64,000 bases of DNA from an uncultured Bacillota bacterium. Lineage in GTDB: Bacteria; Bacillota; Clostridia; Lachnospirales; Lachnospiraceae. Position 1 is the stretch's first letter. Each line of letters opens with the position of its first letter. Below the pieces are notes generated by a model that worked only from the letters and a program-made list of their open reading frames with translations, was not told where the DNA came from and searched no databases. Positions 44,843 through 52,787 of the stretch are shown in pieces. The position numbers and the translations under genes are program-made. Location of the stretch: positions 1 through 64,000 of the forward strand of contig CASEXH010000007.1 in NCBI GenBank assembly GCA_949291945.1, in the 5' to 3' direction.

Positions 44843-46441
44843 ATGTCATATCATAATCCCGTATATCTGTTTTTATTTCTGCCGGCTGTACTGCTGGCTT
44901 ATCAGCTGACACCCAGGAAAAGGAGATGGATCCTGCTGCTTTTTGCAGGCTATTTCTTTTTCTGGACCATAAGCGGAAAGCTGGTGCTGTATCTTATCGG
45001 GACAACTTTTTTTACTCATTACATCGGTCTGTGGCTGGACCTTTTAAAAACCAACTGCAAAGAGAAAGGGGAAAAGGAAAAAAAGCTGGAAAAAGGCAGA
45101 GAAAAAGCTGTCAGAACACAATACAGAAAAAAAGAAAGACTGGTGCTGGCACTGGGGGTCTGTACACTTCTCGGCGCATTGGCCTGTCTGAAATATTATA
45201 ATTTTTTTGCTCAGAACGCAAACCTGATTCTGGAGCATGCAGGGCAGAGAGGCATTTTCCAGGTGAAAACCCTCCTTCTCCCTGTAGGAATCTCTTTTTA
45301 TACCCTTCAGGCCATCAGTTATATGGCGGACGTTTATTGGGAAAAGATCCGTCCTCAGAGACATCTGGGAAAGCTGGCTCTGTTTCTCGGATTTTTTCCT
45401 CAGATCATGGAAGGTCCTATCAGTATGTACGGACAGACAGGAGAGGCTCTGTGGAAGGGCGAAGACCTTCGGGGAGAAAATCTGTCTGCAGGGTGCGCAC
45501 GTATTCTGTGGGGGCTTTTCAAAAAGATGATCATTGCCGACCGGCTTTATGTGCTGGTAACGGCGGTTTTTGAACATTATCAGGACTATAACGGGAGTAT
45601 CGTGGCCTTTGCGGCTATCGCATATACCCTTCAGTTATATATGGAATTTTCCGGCTGTATGGATATCGTTATAGGAAGCGGACGGCTTTTCGGAGTAACG
45701 CTTCCGGAAAATTTCTGCCGTCCCTTCGCATCAGAAAATGCGGCGCAATTCTGGCGCCGGTGGCATATTACCCTGGGCACATGGCTGAAGACCTATGTGT
45801 TTTATCCTCTGTCGGTATCCCGAATGGTTAAAAAATGGAACCGGTTTGGAAAAAAACATCTGGGAAAATATTTTACCCGTCTTGGCGCCACAGCGCTGTG
45901 CCTGTTCCCTGTGTGGCTCTGCAATGGTCTGTGGCATGGGGCAAGCTGGAACTATATTTTTTATGGCATGTATTATTTTGTCATACTGCTGGCAGGCAGC
46001 GCTCTGGAACCGGCCCGTGACCAGATGATACGGGCTTTCGGCATCAACCAGAATGCATTGTACTGGAAGATCCCCCGGATCCTGAAGACATGGGTGATCA
46101 TTTTTGTGGGAGAGCTTTTTTTCCGTGCCAACGGACTGAAGGCAGGGATGACTATGTTTTTCAGTATTTTCAAAGACTTCCGTCTGGACACCCTGTGGGA
46201 CGGAACCTTTCTCGGTTTCGGACTGGATAAAGGGGACTACATGGTGATCTTTGCGGGGATCCTCCTTGTGTCAGCTGCAGGTATCATAAAAGAAAGGAAT
46301 CTGCTGAATGGAAAAGGACTTCAGGACATGAAAACTCCTTTTCGGTGGGCGGTATATTACGGACTGATCCTGTCCGTTCTTATCTTCGGAGCCTATGGGA
46401 TCGGCTATCAGCAGGTGGATTTAATCTATGCAGGATTTTAA
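44843..46441 (+). CDS. dltB: DltB-like membrane O-acyltransferase (MBOAT)
   Basis: 532 residues, starting two bases after dltC. Multi-pass membrane protein with MBOAT hallmarks: LLPVGISFYTLQAISYMADV, ENFCRPFASENAAQFWRRWH, and the active-site region LCNGLWHGASWNYIFYG with catalytic H365. Transfers the unit from DltC across the membrane towards teichoic acid. It is longer than typical DltB (~400) because of a Lys/Glu-rich cytoplasmic insertion after the second helix (about residues 68-100) and extra C-terminal helices, more like AlgI-type MBOATs. Confidence 0.9.
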   Translation: MSYHNPVYLFLFLPAVLLAYQLTPRKRRWILLLFAGYFFFWTISGKLVLYLIGTTFFTHYIGLWLDLLKTNCKEKGEKEKKLEKGREKAVRTQYRKKERLVLALGVCTLLGALACLKYYNFFAQNANLILEHAGQRGIFQVKTLLLPVGISFYTLQAISYMADVYWEKIRPQRHLGKLALFLGFFPQIMEGPISMYGQTGEALWKGEDLRGENLSAGCARILWGLFKKMIIADRLYVLVTAVFEHYQDYNGSIVAFAAIAYTLQLYMEFSGCMDIVIGSGRLFGVTLPENFCRPFASENAAQFWRRWHITLGTWLKTYVFYPLSVSRMVKKWNRFGKKHLGKYFTRLGATALCLFPVWLCNGLWHGASWNYIFYGMYYFVILLAGSALEPARDQMIRAFGINQNALYWKIPRILKTWVIIFVGELFFRANGLKAGMTMFFSIFKDFRLDTLWDGTFLGFGLDKGDYMVIFAGILLVSAAGIIKERNLLNGKGLQDMKTPFRWAVYYGLILSVLIFGAYGIGYQQVDLIYAGF

Positions 46442-47474
46442 AAACAATTTAAGAAAAAGGGGGAGAGTGTTTCTCTTCTTTCTGATCCTTGCTTTGCTTT
46501 TGGGCGGCGTGTCCTGGAAAGTTTGCCAGACGGCAGCTGACCATGAGGAGTGGGTGCATTACCGGAATAAAAGCGCCCTTCTGCTCAGGAAAGAACCGAA
46601 AGACACCATAGATGTGCTGATTCTTGGGGACAGCCTCAGCTACACGGCTTTTTCACCTATGCAGATGTGGAATAAACATGGCATTGCCGCTTTCGTAGGA
46701 GGGCAGTCCGGACAGAATATCCAGGAAAGCTATTATATGCTGAAAACAGCTTTTGAGAATCAGAAACCCCGGCTGGTTCTTTTAGAAACCAATGTGATCT
46801 TTCGGCCCCAGAGGGGAAACAGCGGACTGACTATGACCCTGGCCGCTATGGGAAGCTATTACTTCCCTATATTTACCCATCATGACATCTGGAAATCCGT
46901 GCTTACAGATAAACAATATCCTGAGGAGAACTATAAAGGATTCCAGTTCCGGGAAGTAACGGACCCTTACCGGGGCGGGGCATATATGAAAGAGACCAGT
47001 CAGAAAGAAAAAATCAGCAGTACTGTAGAGGATTATCTGGAAAAGATCCGGATGCTCTGTGTGAAAAACCAGGCAGAACTGGTACTGATCAGCACACCTT
47101 CTCCGGCCAATTATAATTATAAAAAACATAATACCCTGGAAGAATATGTCCGGCAGAAAGGGCTGAAGTACGAAGACCTGAACCTGAAAGAGGAAGAGCT
47201 GGGAATAGACTGGGAAAGGGACAGTCTGGACAAAGGGGACCACCTGAATCTGTCCGGCGCCTGGAAAGTAACAGATTTTATCGGAACTTATCTTCATGAG
47301 AACTTCGATCTCCCTGACAGAAGAGAGGATGAGGCCTATGCTTCCTGGAATGAGCTGGGGAAAAAATACGAAGAAAGAGCGAAAGAAAAATTGGAAGCAA
47401 TGAAAAAAGATGATAAGATAACAGGGGAAGAAGTAGACAACAGAAGGGAAAGGAGTTTACCGGTGTATGAGTAA
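46428..47474 (+). CDS. dltD: DltD-like SGNH-fold protein
   Basis: 348 residues; overlaps dltB by 14 bases. One N-terminal membrane helix (RGRVFLFFLILALLLGGVSW) then an extracellular SGNH/hydrolase-like domain: IDVLILGDSLSYTAF (S69 of the GDS block), VGGQSGQNIQESYYMLK (G block), LLETNVIF (N block) and LDKGDHLNLSGAWK (H272 with D268/D271). DltD-like proteins relay or hydrolyse the ester at the outer membrane face. The C-terminal ~50 residues are charged helix. Spacing suggests one operon with dltABC and the regulator genes. Confidence 0.85.
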   Translation: MQDFKNNLRKRGRVFLFFLILALLLGGVSWKVCQTAADHEEWVHYRNKSALLLRKEPKDTIDVLILGDSLSYTAFSPMQMWNKHGIAAFVGGQSGQNIQESYYMLKTAFENQKPRLVLLETNVIFRPQRGNSGLTMTLAAMGSYYFPIFTHHDIWKSVLTDKQYPEENYKGFQFREVTDPYRGGAYMKETSQKEKISSTVEDYLEKIRMLCVKNQAELVLISTPSPANYNYKKHNTLEEYVRQKGLKYEDLNLKEEELGIDWERDSLDKGDHLNLSGAWKVTDFIGTYLHENFDLPDRREDEAYASWNELGKKYEERAKEKLEAMKKDDKITGEEVDNRRERSLPVYE

Positions 47475-48183
47475 AGAAAAAGTACTGATCATTGAAGATG
47501 ATAAGGACATCAGGGAGGGAGTCCGGATTCTTCTGGAAAGTGAGAACTACAGGGTGCAGGAAGCAGAAAACGGCAGGCAGGGACTGGAGCTGCTGGATCA
47601 GGAGACAGATCTGGTAATCCTGGACATTATGATGCCGGGGATTTCCGGTCTGCGTACCTGCGAAGAGATCCGGAAGGTCTCAAATGTGCCGGTGCTGTTT
47701 CTTACAGCAAAGGCCCAGGAGTCAGATAAGCTCATCGGCCTGATGGCCGGAGGAGACGACTATCTGCCCAAACCATTTTCTTATGCGGAACTTTTGGGAA
47801 GAGTAAAGGCCCTTCTCCGTCGCTACAACATTTATATGGGACGGGTAAAACCTGAGGATGAAAAAAAGGATTCCTGGCTGGAGAGCCGGGGACTGAAAGT
47901 CCATCAGAAGTTTAACCAAGTCTTTGTCCGGGGAAAAGAGACAGATCTGTCAGAACTGGAATACCGGATCCTGCTGCTGATGATGGAATACCCCGGGAAG
48001 ATTTTTTCTGCCCAGAACCTGTATGAAAGTGTGTGGGAAGAACCTTATTTTTATTCCTGCAACAGCACCATTATGGTACATATCCGAAAGCTGCGGGTGA
48101 AGATAGAGGAGGATCCGAAAGAACCAAAATACATAAAAACCGTATGGGGAAAGGGTTATAAGTTTGATACAGATTATGAGTAA
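47467..48183 (+). CDS. OmpR/PhoB-family response regulator
   Basis: 238 residues; overlaps dltD by 8 bases. Receiver domain with acidic pocket EDD (10-12), phospho-acceptor D53 in LVILDIMMPG, T and K (FLTAKAQESDK, PKPF). C-terminal winged helix ending MVHIRKLRVKIEEDPKEPKYIKTVWGKGYKFD. Co-transcribed with the Dlt-like genes, so it probably controls cell-surface charge, as with BceR/VirR-like systems; target sites not identified. Confidence 0.93.
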   Translation: MSKEKVLIIEDDKDIREGVRILLESENYRVQEAENGRQGLELLDQETDLVILDIMMPGISGLRTCEEIRKVSNVPVLFLTAKAQESDKLIGLMAGGDDYLPKPFSYAELLGRVKALLRRYNIYMGRVKPEDEKKDSWLESRGLKVHQKFNQVFVRGKETDLSELEYRILLLMMEYPGKIFSAQNLYESVWEEPYFYSCNSTIMVHIRKLRVKIEEDPKEPKYIKTVWGKGYKFDTDYE

Positions 48184-49489
48184 AAAGAATTCTATCTATT
48201 TTCAGCTTCTGCGCCAGCTAATCCTTTCGGCTGTTATATCTGTGGCGGTTTTTGCAGGACTGGACTATGCTGTAAGCTACCTGATCAGCAGTTGTTTTGA
48301 AAATCCTCAGTATGTGGAGGGACAGAACAGAAAGTATGCCCAAAAGCTGCAGAAATATGTGGATAGGCAGGGGCTGAGTATGAAAGATGGAGAAGCCCTG
48401 AGCCAGTGGGTGAAAAAGCAGAACATTCTGTATGTCCAGATCTATAAGGATAACATTCTGGTCTTTGACTCTGCATACCCTGATGAGGAGATATGGGAGG
48501 AAGAAATTGCAGCCCGGGATTATGAGCAGGATTATCATTCTTCCGTGAATTTTTCTGATGGCACAGGAGAGGTCTATATGATCGGAGGTTATGCTTATCA
48601 GTACTATAATTATGCGCTGGCAGGGGAACTGCTGCTGTGCTTCGGCCTGTTCCTTGTGCTGGTCCTCTATGGGATCCGGAGAAAAATGGCCTATATCCTT
48701 CAGCTTCGGGATGAGATTGAAATCCTGGAAGGGGGAAGCCTGGATTATCCGATCACCATAAAAGGAAAAGACGAACTGGCCGCTCTGGCCAGCGGCCTGG
48801 ACAATATGCGGAAATCTTTTGCAGGACTTATTGAGCAGGAGGGAAAAATGGTCCAGGAAAATCAGCGGATCATCACTGAAATGTCCCATGACCTGCGGAC
48901 GCCGGTTACTTCCATCATCTTATACACGGAGATCCTGAAAAAGGGGACCTACAAAGACCTGAAACAGCAGAGAGAATATATTGAAAGGATTGATCAGAAG
49001 GCCCGGCGCATGAAACAGCTGACAGATCATCTTTTTGAATATTCCCTGATCACAGGAGAAAAGAAAACCGTAATGGAAGAGCCGGAACTTTATGAGGTGC
49101 TGTTTTATGACTTGTTTTCTGAAACCTGCAGTTATCTGAACCAAAAGGGATTCCAGGTACGGTTTCAGGTGGAATGGATGGAGGCAAAAATCCGGATTTC
49201 TACAGAATATCTCCTTCGGATCATGGATAACATTACTTCCAATCTGGTAAAGTATGCAGACCCTGCTCTGCCTGTAGTGATTTCTTCCGTCAGAGAAGGT
49301 CATATGGCTGGTTTTTCTTTTGAGAATCATGTCCGGTCTCCAAAGGAAGAAGTGGAGAGCAGAGGCATCGGCATGCAGAGCATGAAGAATATGACCCACG
49401 CAATGGGCGGTAGATGTGTGGAAGAAGATCTGGGAGATCTTTACCGGCTGACGATACTATTTCCAATAATTGAAGAACAGAAAACATAA
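48176..49489 (+). CDS. sensor histidine kinase partner
   Basis: 437 residues from ATG 48176, overlapping the regulator stop. Two membrane helices (about 13-35 and 150-170) flank a ~110-residue extracellular domain; HAMP-like linker; HisKA box ITEMSHDLRTPVTSIILYTE with phospho-accepting H238; HATPase domain RIMDNITSNLVKYADPA ... SRGIGMQSMKNMTHAMGG. Senses a surface signal and phosphorylates the regulator encoded before it. The HATPase N box (DNITSNLVKY) and G box (RGIGMQS) look functional. Confidence 0.92.
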   Translation: MSKKNSIYFQLLRQLILSAVISVAVFAGLDYAVSYLISSCFENPQYVEGQNRKYAQKLQKYVDRQGLSMKDGEALSQWVKKQNILYVQIYKDNILVFDSAYPDEEIWEEEIAARDYEQDYHSSVNFSDGTGEVYMIGGYAYQYYNYALAGELLLCFGLFLVLVLYGIRRKMAYILQLRDEIEILEGGSLDYPITIKGKDELAALASGLDNMRKSFAGLIEQEGKMVQENQRIITEMSHDLRTPVTSIILYTEILKKGTYKDLKQQREYIERIDQKARRMKQLTDHLFEYSLITGEKKTVMEEPELYEVLFYDLFSETCSYLNQKGFQVRFQVEWMEAKIRISTEYLLRIMDNITSNLVKYADPALPVVISSVREGHMAGFSFENHVRSPKEEVESRGIGMQSMKNMTHAMGGRCVEEDLGDLYRLTILFPIIEEQKT

Positions 49490-49546
49490 GACAGGGGCTG
49501 GTTTTCGCCCAGATAAAGGTGTGATTTTTGCACAATACTTTTTAGA

Positions 49547-49594
49547 GGAAGTGCAGACTGTAAGCTATAAATTATAGTCTGTACTTCCTTTTTG
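49547..49594 (+). terminator. terminator of Dlt-like/two-component operon
   Basis: GGAAGTGCAGACT (49547-49559) pairs with AGTCTGTACTTCC (49576-49588) with one G-U pair, followed by TTTTTG. 49595-49756 carries the promoter region of the next operon; nothing else seen. Confidence 0.85.
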
Positions 49595-49756
49595 CATGAA
49601 ATATAGAAAAAGATTTGGTGAAAATGCAGTAAAGAATCTTAAAAATTTCAATGTACACAGAAAAATATTCTATGTTTTCTTTCTGGAATTTTCCTTATAC
49701 TGGCAATATAAACAAAGGGCACACATAAAGTGTGAAACGGAAGGGAGAAAACGCAT

Positions 49757-51061
49757 ATGAAAAAAAGAATCGTTGTACTGACAATGGCAGTTCTGTTCGG
49801 GCTTTCAGCAGTAGCCTGCGGCTCTGAGGGAGGCTCCTCATCAGGGGGAACAGACACATCTACAGAATCCAGCAGCTCCGGTTCCTCAGACTCCGGAACT
49901 GTAGCAAACAAGGACAAACCACTGGTATGGTTTAACCGTCAGCCATCTAACAGTTCCACAGGAGAACTGGATATGGCTGCTCTGAGCTTCAATGAGGATA
50001 CATATTATGTAGGATTTGATGCGAACCAGGGTGCTGAACTTCAGGGAACCATGGTTAAAGATTATATTGAAGCAAATATTGATACCATTGACCGCAATGG
50101 TGACGGTGTGATCGGATACGTTCTGGCTATCGGCGATATCGGACATAATGACTCAATCGCCCGTACAAGAGGCGTTCGTAAAGCTCTGGGAACAGGAGTT
50201 GAAAAAGACGGAAGTATCGACAGTGAACCTATCGGAACAAATACAGACGGCTCAGCTTCTGCTGTACAAGACGGCAGCATTGAAGTAAACGGAAAGACTT
50301 ATACAGTTCGTGAGCTGGCTTCTCAGGAAATGAAGAACTCTGCAGGAGCTACATGGGATGCTGCTACAGCAGGTAATGCTATCGGAACCTGGTCCTCTTC
50401 TTTCGGTGATCAGATTGACGTAGTAGTATCTAACAATGATGGTATGGGAATGTCCATGTTCAATGCATGGTCAAAAGACAATGAAGTACCCACCTTCGGT
50501 TACGATGCAAACAACGATGCAGTGGCAGCCATCGCTGAAGGCTATGGCGGAACAATCAGCCAGCATGCAGACGTACAGGCTTACCTGACACTTCGTGTTC
50601 TGAGAAATGCTCTTGACGGCGTAGATGTAGACACAGGTATCGGAACAGCAGACGAGGCTGGAAATGTACTTTCTGACGATGTATATGTATATAACGAAGA
50701 AGAACGTTCCTACTATGCATTAAACGTTGCAGTTACAGCTGAAAACTATCAGGACTTTACAGATTCTACAAAGGTTTATGAGCCTGTATCCAATCAGTTA
50801 GATGAAAGCTCACATCCAACTAAGAAAGTATGGCTGGACATCTACAACGCATCTGATAACTTCCTGAGCTCCACTTATCAGCCTCTGCTTCAGAATTATG
50901 ATGATCTGATGAATCTGGACATTGACTATATCGGTGGTGACGGACAGACAGAATCCAATATCACAAACCGTCTGGGAAATCCAGGCCAGTATGATGCATT
51001 TGCTATCAACATGGTTAAGACAGATAACGCAGCTTCCTATACAGCTTTACTGAGCCAGTAA
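49757..51061 (+). CDS. galactose-binding (MglB-type) lipoprotein, circularly permuted
   Basis: 434 residues. Lipobox SAVAC (C21), Ser/Gly linker to ~50. The folded part starts KPLVWFNRQP (54-63), equivalent to V-P-I-I-F-F-N-R-E-P about 100 residues into canonical MglB, then YYVGFDANQGAELQG, the calcium loop DRNGDGVIGY (from D112), VVVSNNDGMGMSMFNAW and FGYDANNDAVAAIAEG. After the normal C-terminal part it adds residues 358-434: VWLDIYNASDNFLSSTYQPL ... YDAFAINMVKTDNAASYTAL, which match the normal MglB N-terminus. The order is therefore circularly permuted. High expression expected; the hairpin after it separates it from the ATPase gene. Confidence 0.92.
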   Translation: MKKRIVVLTMAVLFGLSAVACGSEGGSSSGGTDTSTESSSSGSSDSGTVANKDKPLVWFNRQPSNSSTGELDMAALSFNEDTYYVGFDANQGAELQGTMVKDYIEANIDTIDRNGDGVIGYVLAIGDIGHNDSIARTRGVRKALGTGVEKDGSIDSEPIGTNTDGSASAVQDGSIEVNGKTYTVRELASQEMKNSAGATWDAATAGNAIGTWSSSFGDQIDVVVSNNDGMGMSMFNAWSKDNEVPTFGYDANNDAVAAIAEGYGGTISQHADVQAYLTLRVLRNALDGVDVDTGIGTADEAGNVLSDDVYVYNEEERSYYALNVAVTAENYQDFTDSTKVYEPVSNQLDESSHPTKKVWLDIYNASDNFLSSTYQPLLQNYDDLMNLDIDYIGGDGQTESNITNRLGNPGQYDAFAINMVKTDNAASYTALLSQ

Positions 51062-51081
51062 AGCAAGGGGACCCGGCCGGG

Positions 51082-51122
51082 GCTGCCGCAGAATACGGCT
51101 GCGGCAGCTTCGGCTTCTTTTT
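51082..51122 (+). terminator. partial terminator between binding protein and ATPase genes
   Basis: GCTGCCGCA (51082-51090) / TGCGGCAGC (51100-51108), then TTCGGCTTCTTTTT. Such intra-operon hairpins usually raise binding-protein mRNA over transporter mRNA. Confidence 0.75.
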
Positions 51123-51191
51123 ACAATGAAAACCTGCTCTCAGGGCACAGCAGGCTTTCATCGAATAATAAATAGTACAGGAGTGAAAAGA

Positions 51192-52700
51192 ATGGCAGAT
51201 AAGAAAGATGACATTGTCTTATCGATACGGGGGATGAGCAAATCCTTTGGCCGGAACCGGGTTCTGGACCACATCAATCTGAATGTGCGCCGGGGAACGG
51301 TTATGGGTCTTATGGGTGAGAACGGCGCCGGAAAATCCACTATGATGAAGTGCCTTTTCGGTACTTATCAGAAGGATGAAGGCAATATTTTTCTCGACGG
51401 TAAGGAAGTAAGCTTTTCCGGACCGAAAGATGCCCTTGAAAACGGCATTGCTATGGTTCATCAGGAGCTGAACCAGTGTCTGGAAAGAAATGTAGTAGAT
51501 AATCTGTTTCTTGGCCGCTACCCAGTAAACTCTCTGGGAATCGTGGACGAGGGCAGAATGAAAAAAGAGGCCTCTGAACTGTTCAGAAAGCTGGGGATGA
51601 CGGTAAACCTGACTCAGCCTATGCGGAACATGTCTGTATCCCAGAGGCAGATGTGTGAGATCGCTAAAGCAATTTCTTATAATTCCAAGGTTATTGTACT
51701 GGATGAGCCTACCTCTTCCCTTACAGTACAGGAAGTAGATAAACTTTTTGAAATGATGCGCATGCTGAAGGAACAGGGAATCGCACTGATCTATATTTCC
51801 CATAAAATGGACGAGATTTTCGAGATATGTGATGATATTTCCGTACTGCGTGACGGTAATCTGGTTATGACCAAGCGGGCAGAAGACACCAACATGAACG
51901 AACTGATCGCTGCCATGGTTGGCCGCTCTCTGGAGAACCGGTTCCCCCCTGTGGACAACCAGCCTAAGGACGTGATCCTTTCCGTCCAGCATTTGTCTAC
52001 AAAGTTCGAACCTCATCTCCAGGATATTACCTTTGATGTGCGGGAAGGTGAAATTTTCGGACTTTATGGTCTGGTGGGAGCCGGACGTACTGAGCTTTTG
52101 GAGACCATCTTCGGTGTCCGGACAAGGGCAGCAGGCCGGGTATACTTCAACAATAAACTGATGAATTTCGGAAGCGCAAAAGAGGCCATGGATCATGGTT
52201 TTGCCATGATCACGGAAGAGAGAAAGGCTAATGGACTTTTCCTGAAAGGAGATCTGACTTTTAATACGACTATCGCAAACCTGAATCATTATAAATCGGG
52301 AATTGCCCTTTCAGACTCCAAAATGACAAAGGCTACAGCTAAAGAGATTAAGGTTATGCATACCAAATGCATGGGACCGGAAGATATGATCACCAGTCTT
52401 TCCGGCGGAAATCAGCAGAAGGTGATCTTTGGAAAATGGCTGGAGCGCCAGCCTCAGGTCTTTATGATGGACGAGCCTACCAGAGGTATAGACGTAGGTG
52501 CCAAATATGAGATCTATGAGCTGATCATCAACATGGCAAAACAGGGGAAGACCATTATCGTGGTTTCCTCAGAAATGCCAGAGATCCTGGGTATCACAAA
52601 TCGTATCGGTGTTATGTCAAACGGACATCTTTCCGGCATTGTGAATACAAAGGAGACAGATCAGGAGGAGCTTTTAAGGCTCAGCGCAAAATACCTGTAA
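51192..52700 (+). CDS. mglA: sugar ABC transporter ATPase (MglA-type, two ATPase domains)
   Basis: 502 residues from ATG 51192; AGGAG at 51179-51183, 8-base spacing. Domain 1: Walker A GENGAGKST (42-50), signature MSVSQRQMCEIAKA, Walker B VIVLDEPTSSL. Domain 2: degenerate Walker A GLVGAGRTELLETIFG, signature LSGGNQQKVIFGKWL, VFMMDEPTRGIDVG. This asymmetry is typical of MglA/RbsA. It energises uptake of galactose/glucose-type sugars with the permease at 52788. Confidence 0.95.
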   Translation: MADKKDDIVLSIRGMSKSFGRNRVLDHINLNVRRGTVMGLMGENGAGKSTMMKCLFGTYQKDEGNIFLDGKEVSFSGPKDALENGIAMVHQELNQCLERNVVDNLFLGRYPVNSLGIVDEGRMKKEASELFRKLGMTVNLTQPMRNMSVSQRQMCEIAKAISYNSKVIVLDEPTSSLTVQEVDKLFEMMRMLKEQGIALIYISHKMDEIFEICDDISVLRDGNLVMTKRAEDTNMNELIAAMVGRSLENRFPPVDNQPKDVILSVQHLSTKFEPHLQDITFDVREGEIFGLYGLVGAGRTELLETIFGVRTRAAGRVYFNNKLMNFGSAKEAMDHGFAMITEERKANGLFLKGDLTFNTTIANLNHYKSGIALSDSKMTKATAKEIKVMHTKCMGPEDMITSLSGGNQQKVIFGKWLERQPQVFMMDEPTRGIDVGAKYEIYELIINMAKQGKTIIVVSSEMPEILGITNRIGVMSNGHLSGIVNTKETDQEELLRLSAKYL

Positions 52701-52787
52701 TAATGAGAGGCAGAGGCTGGAAAATTTCATGGATATATGAAAAAGGAATCAAGGACCTCGCAGGATAAAAAAGGGAGATGAAAAGAT

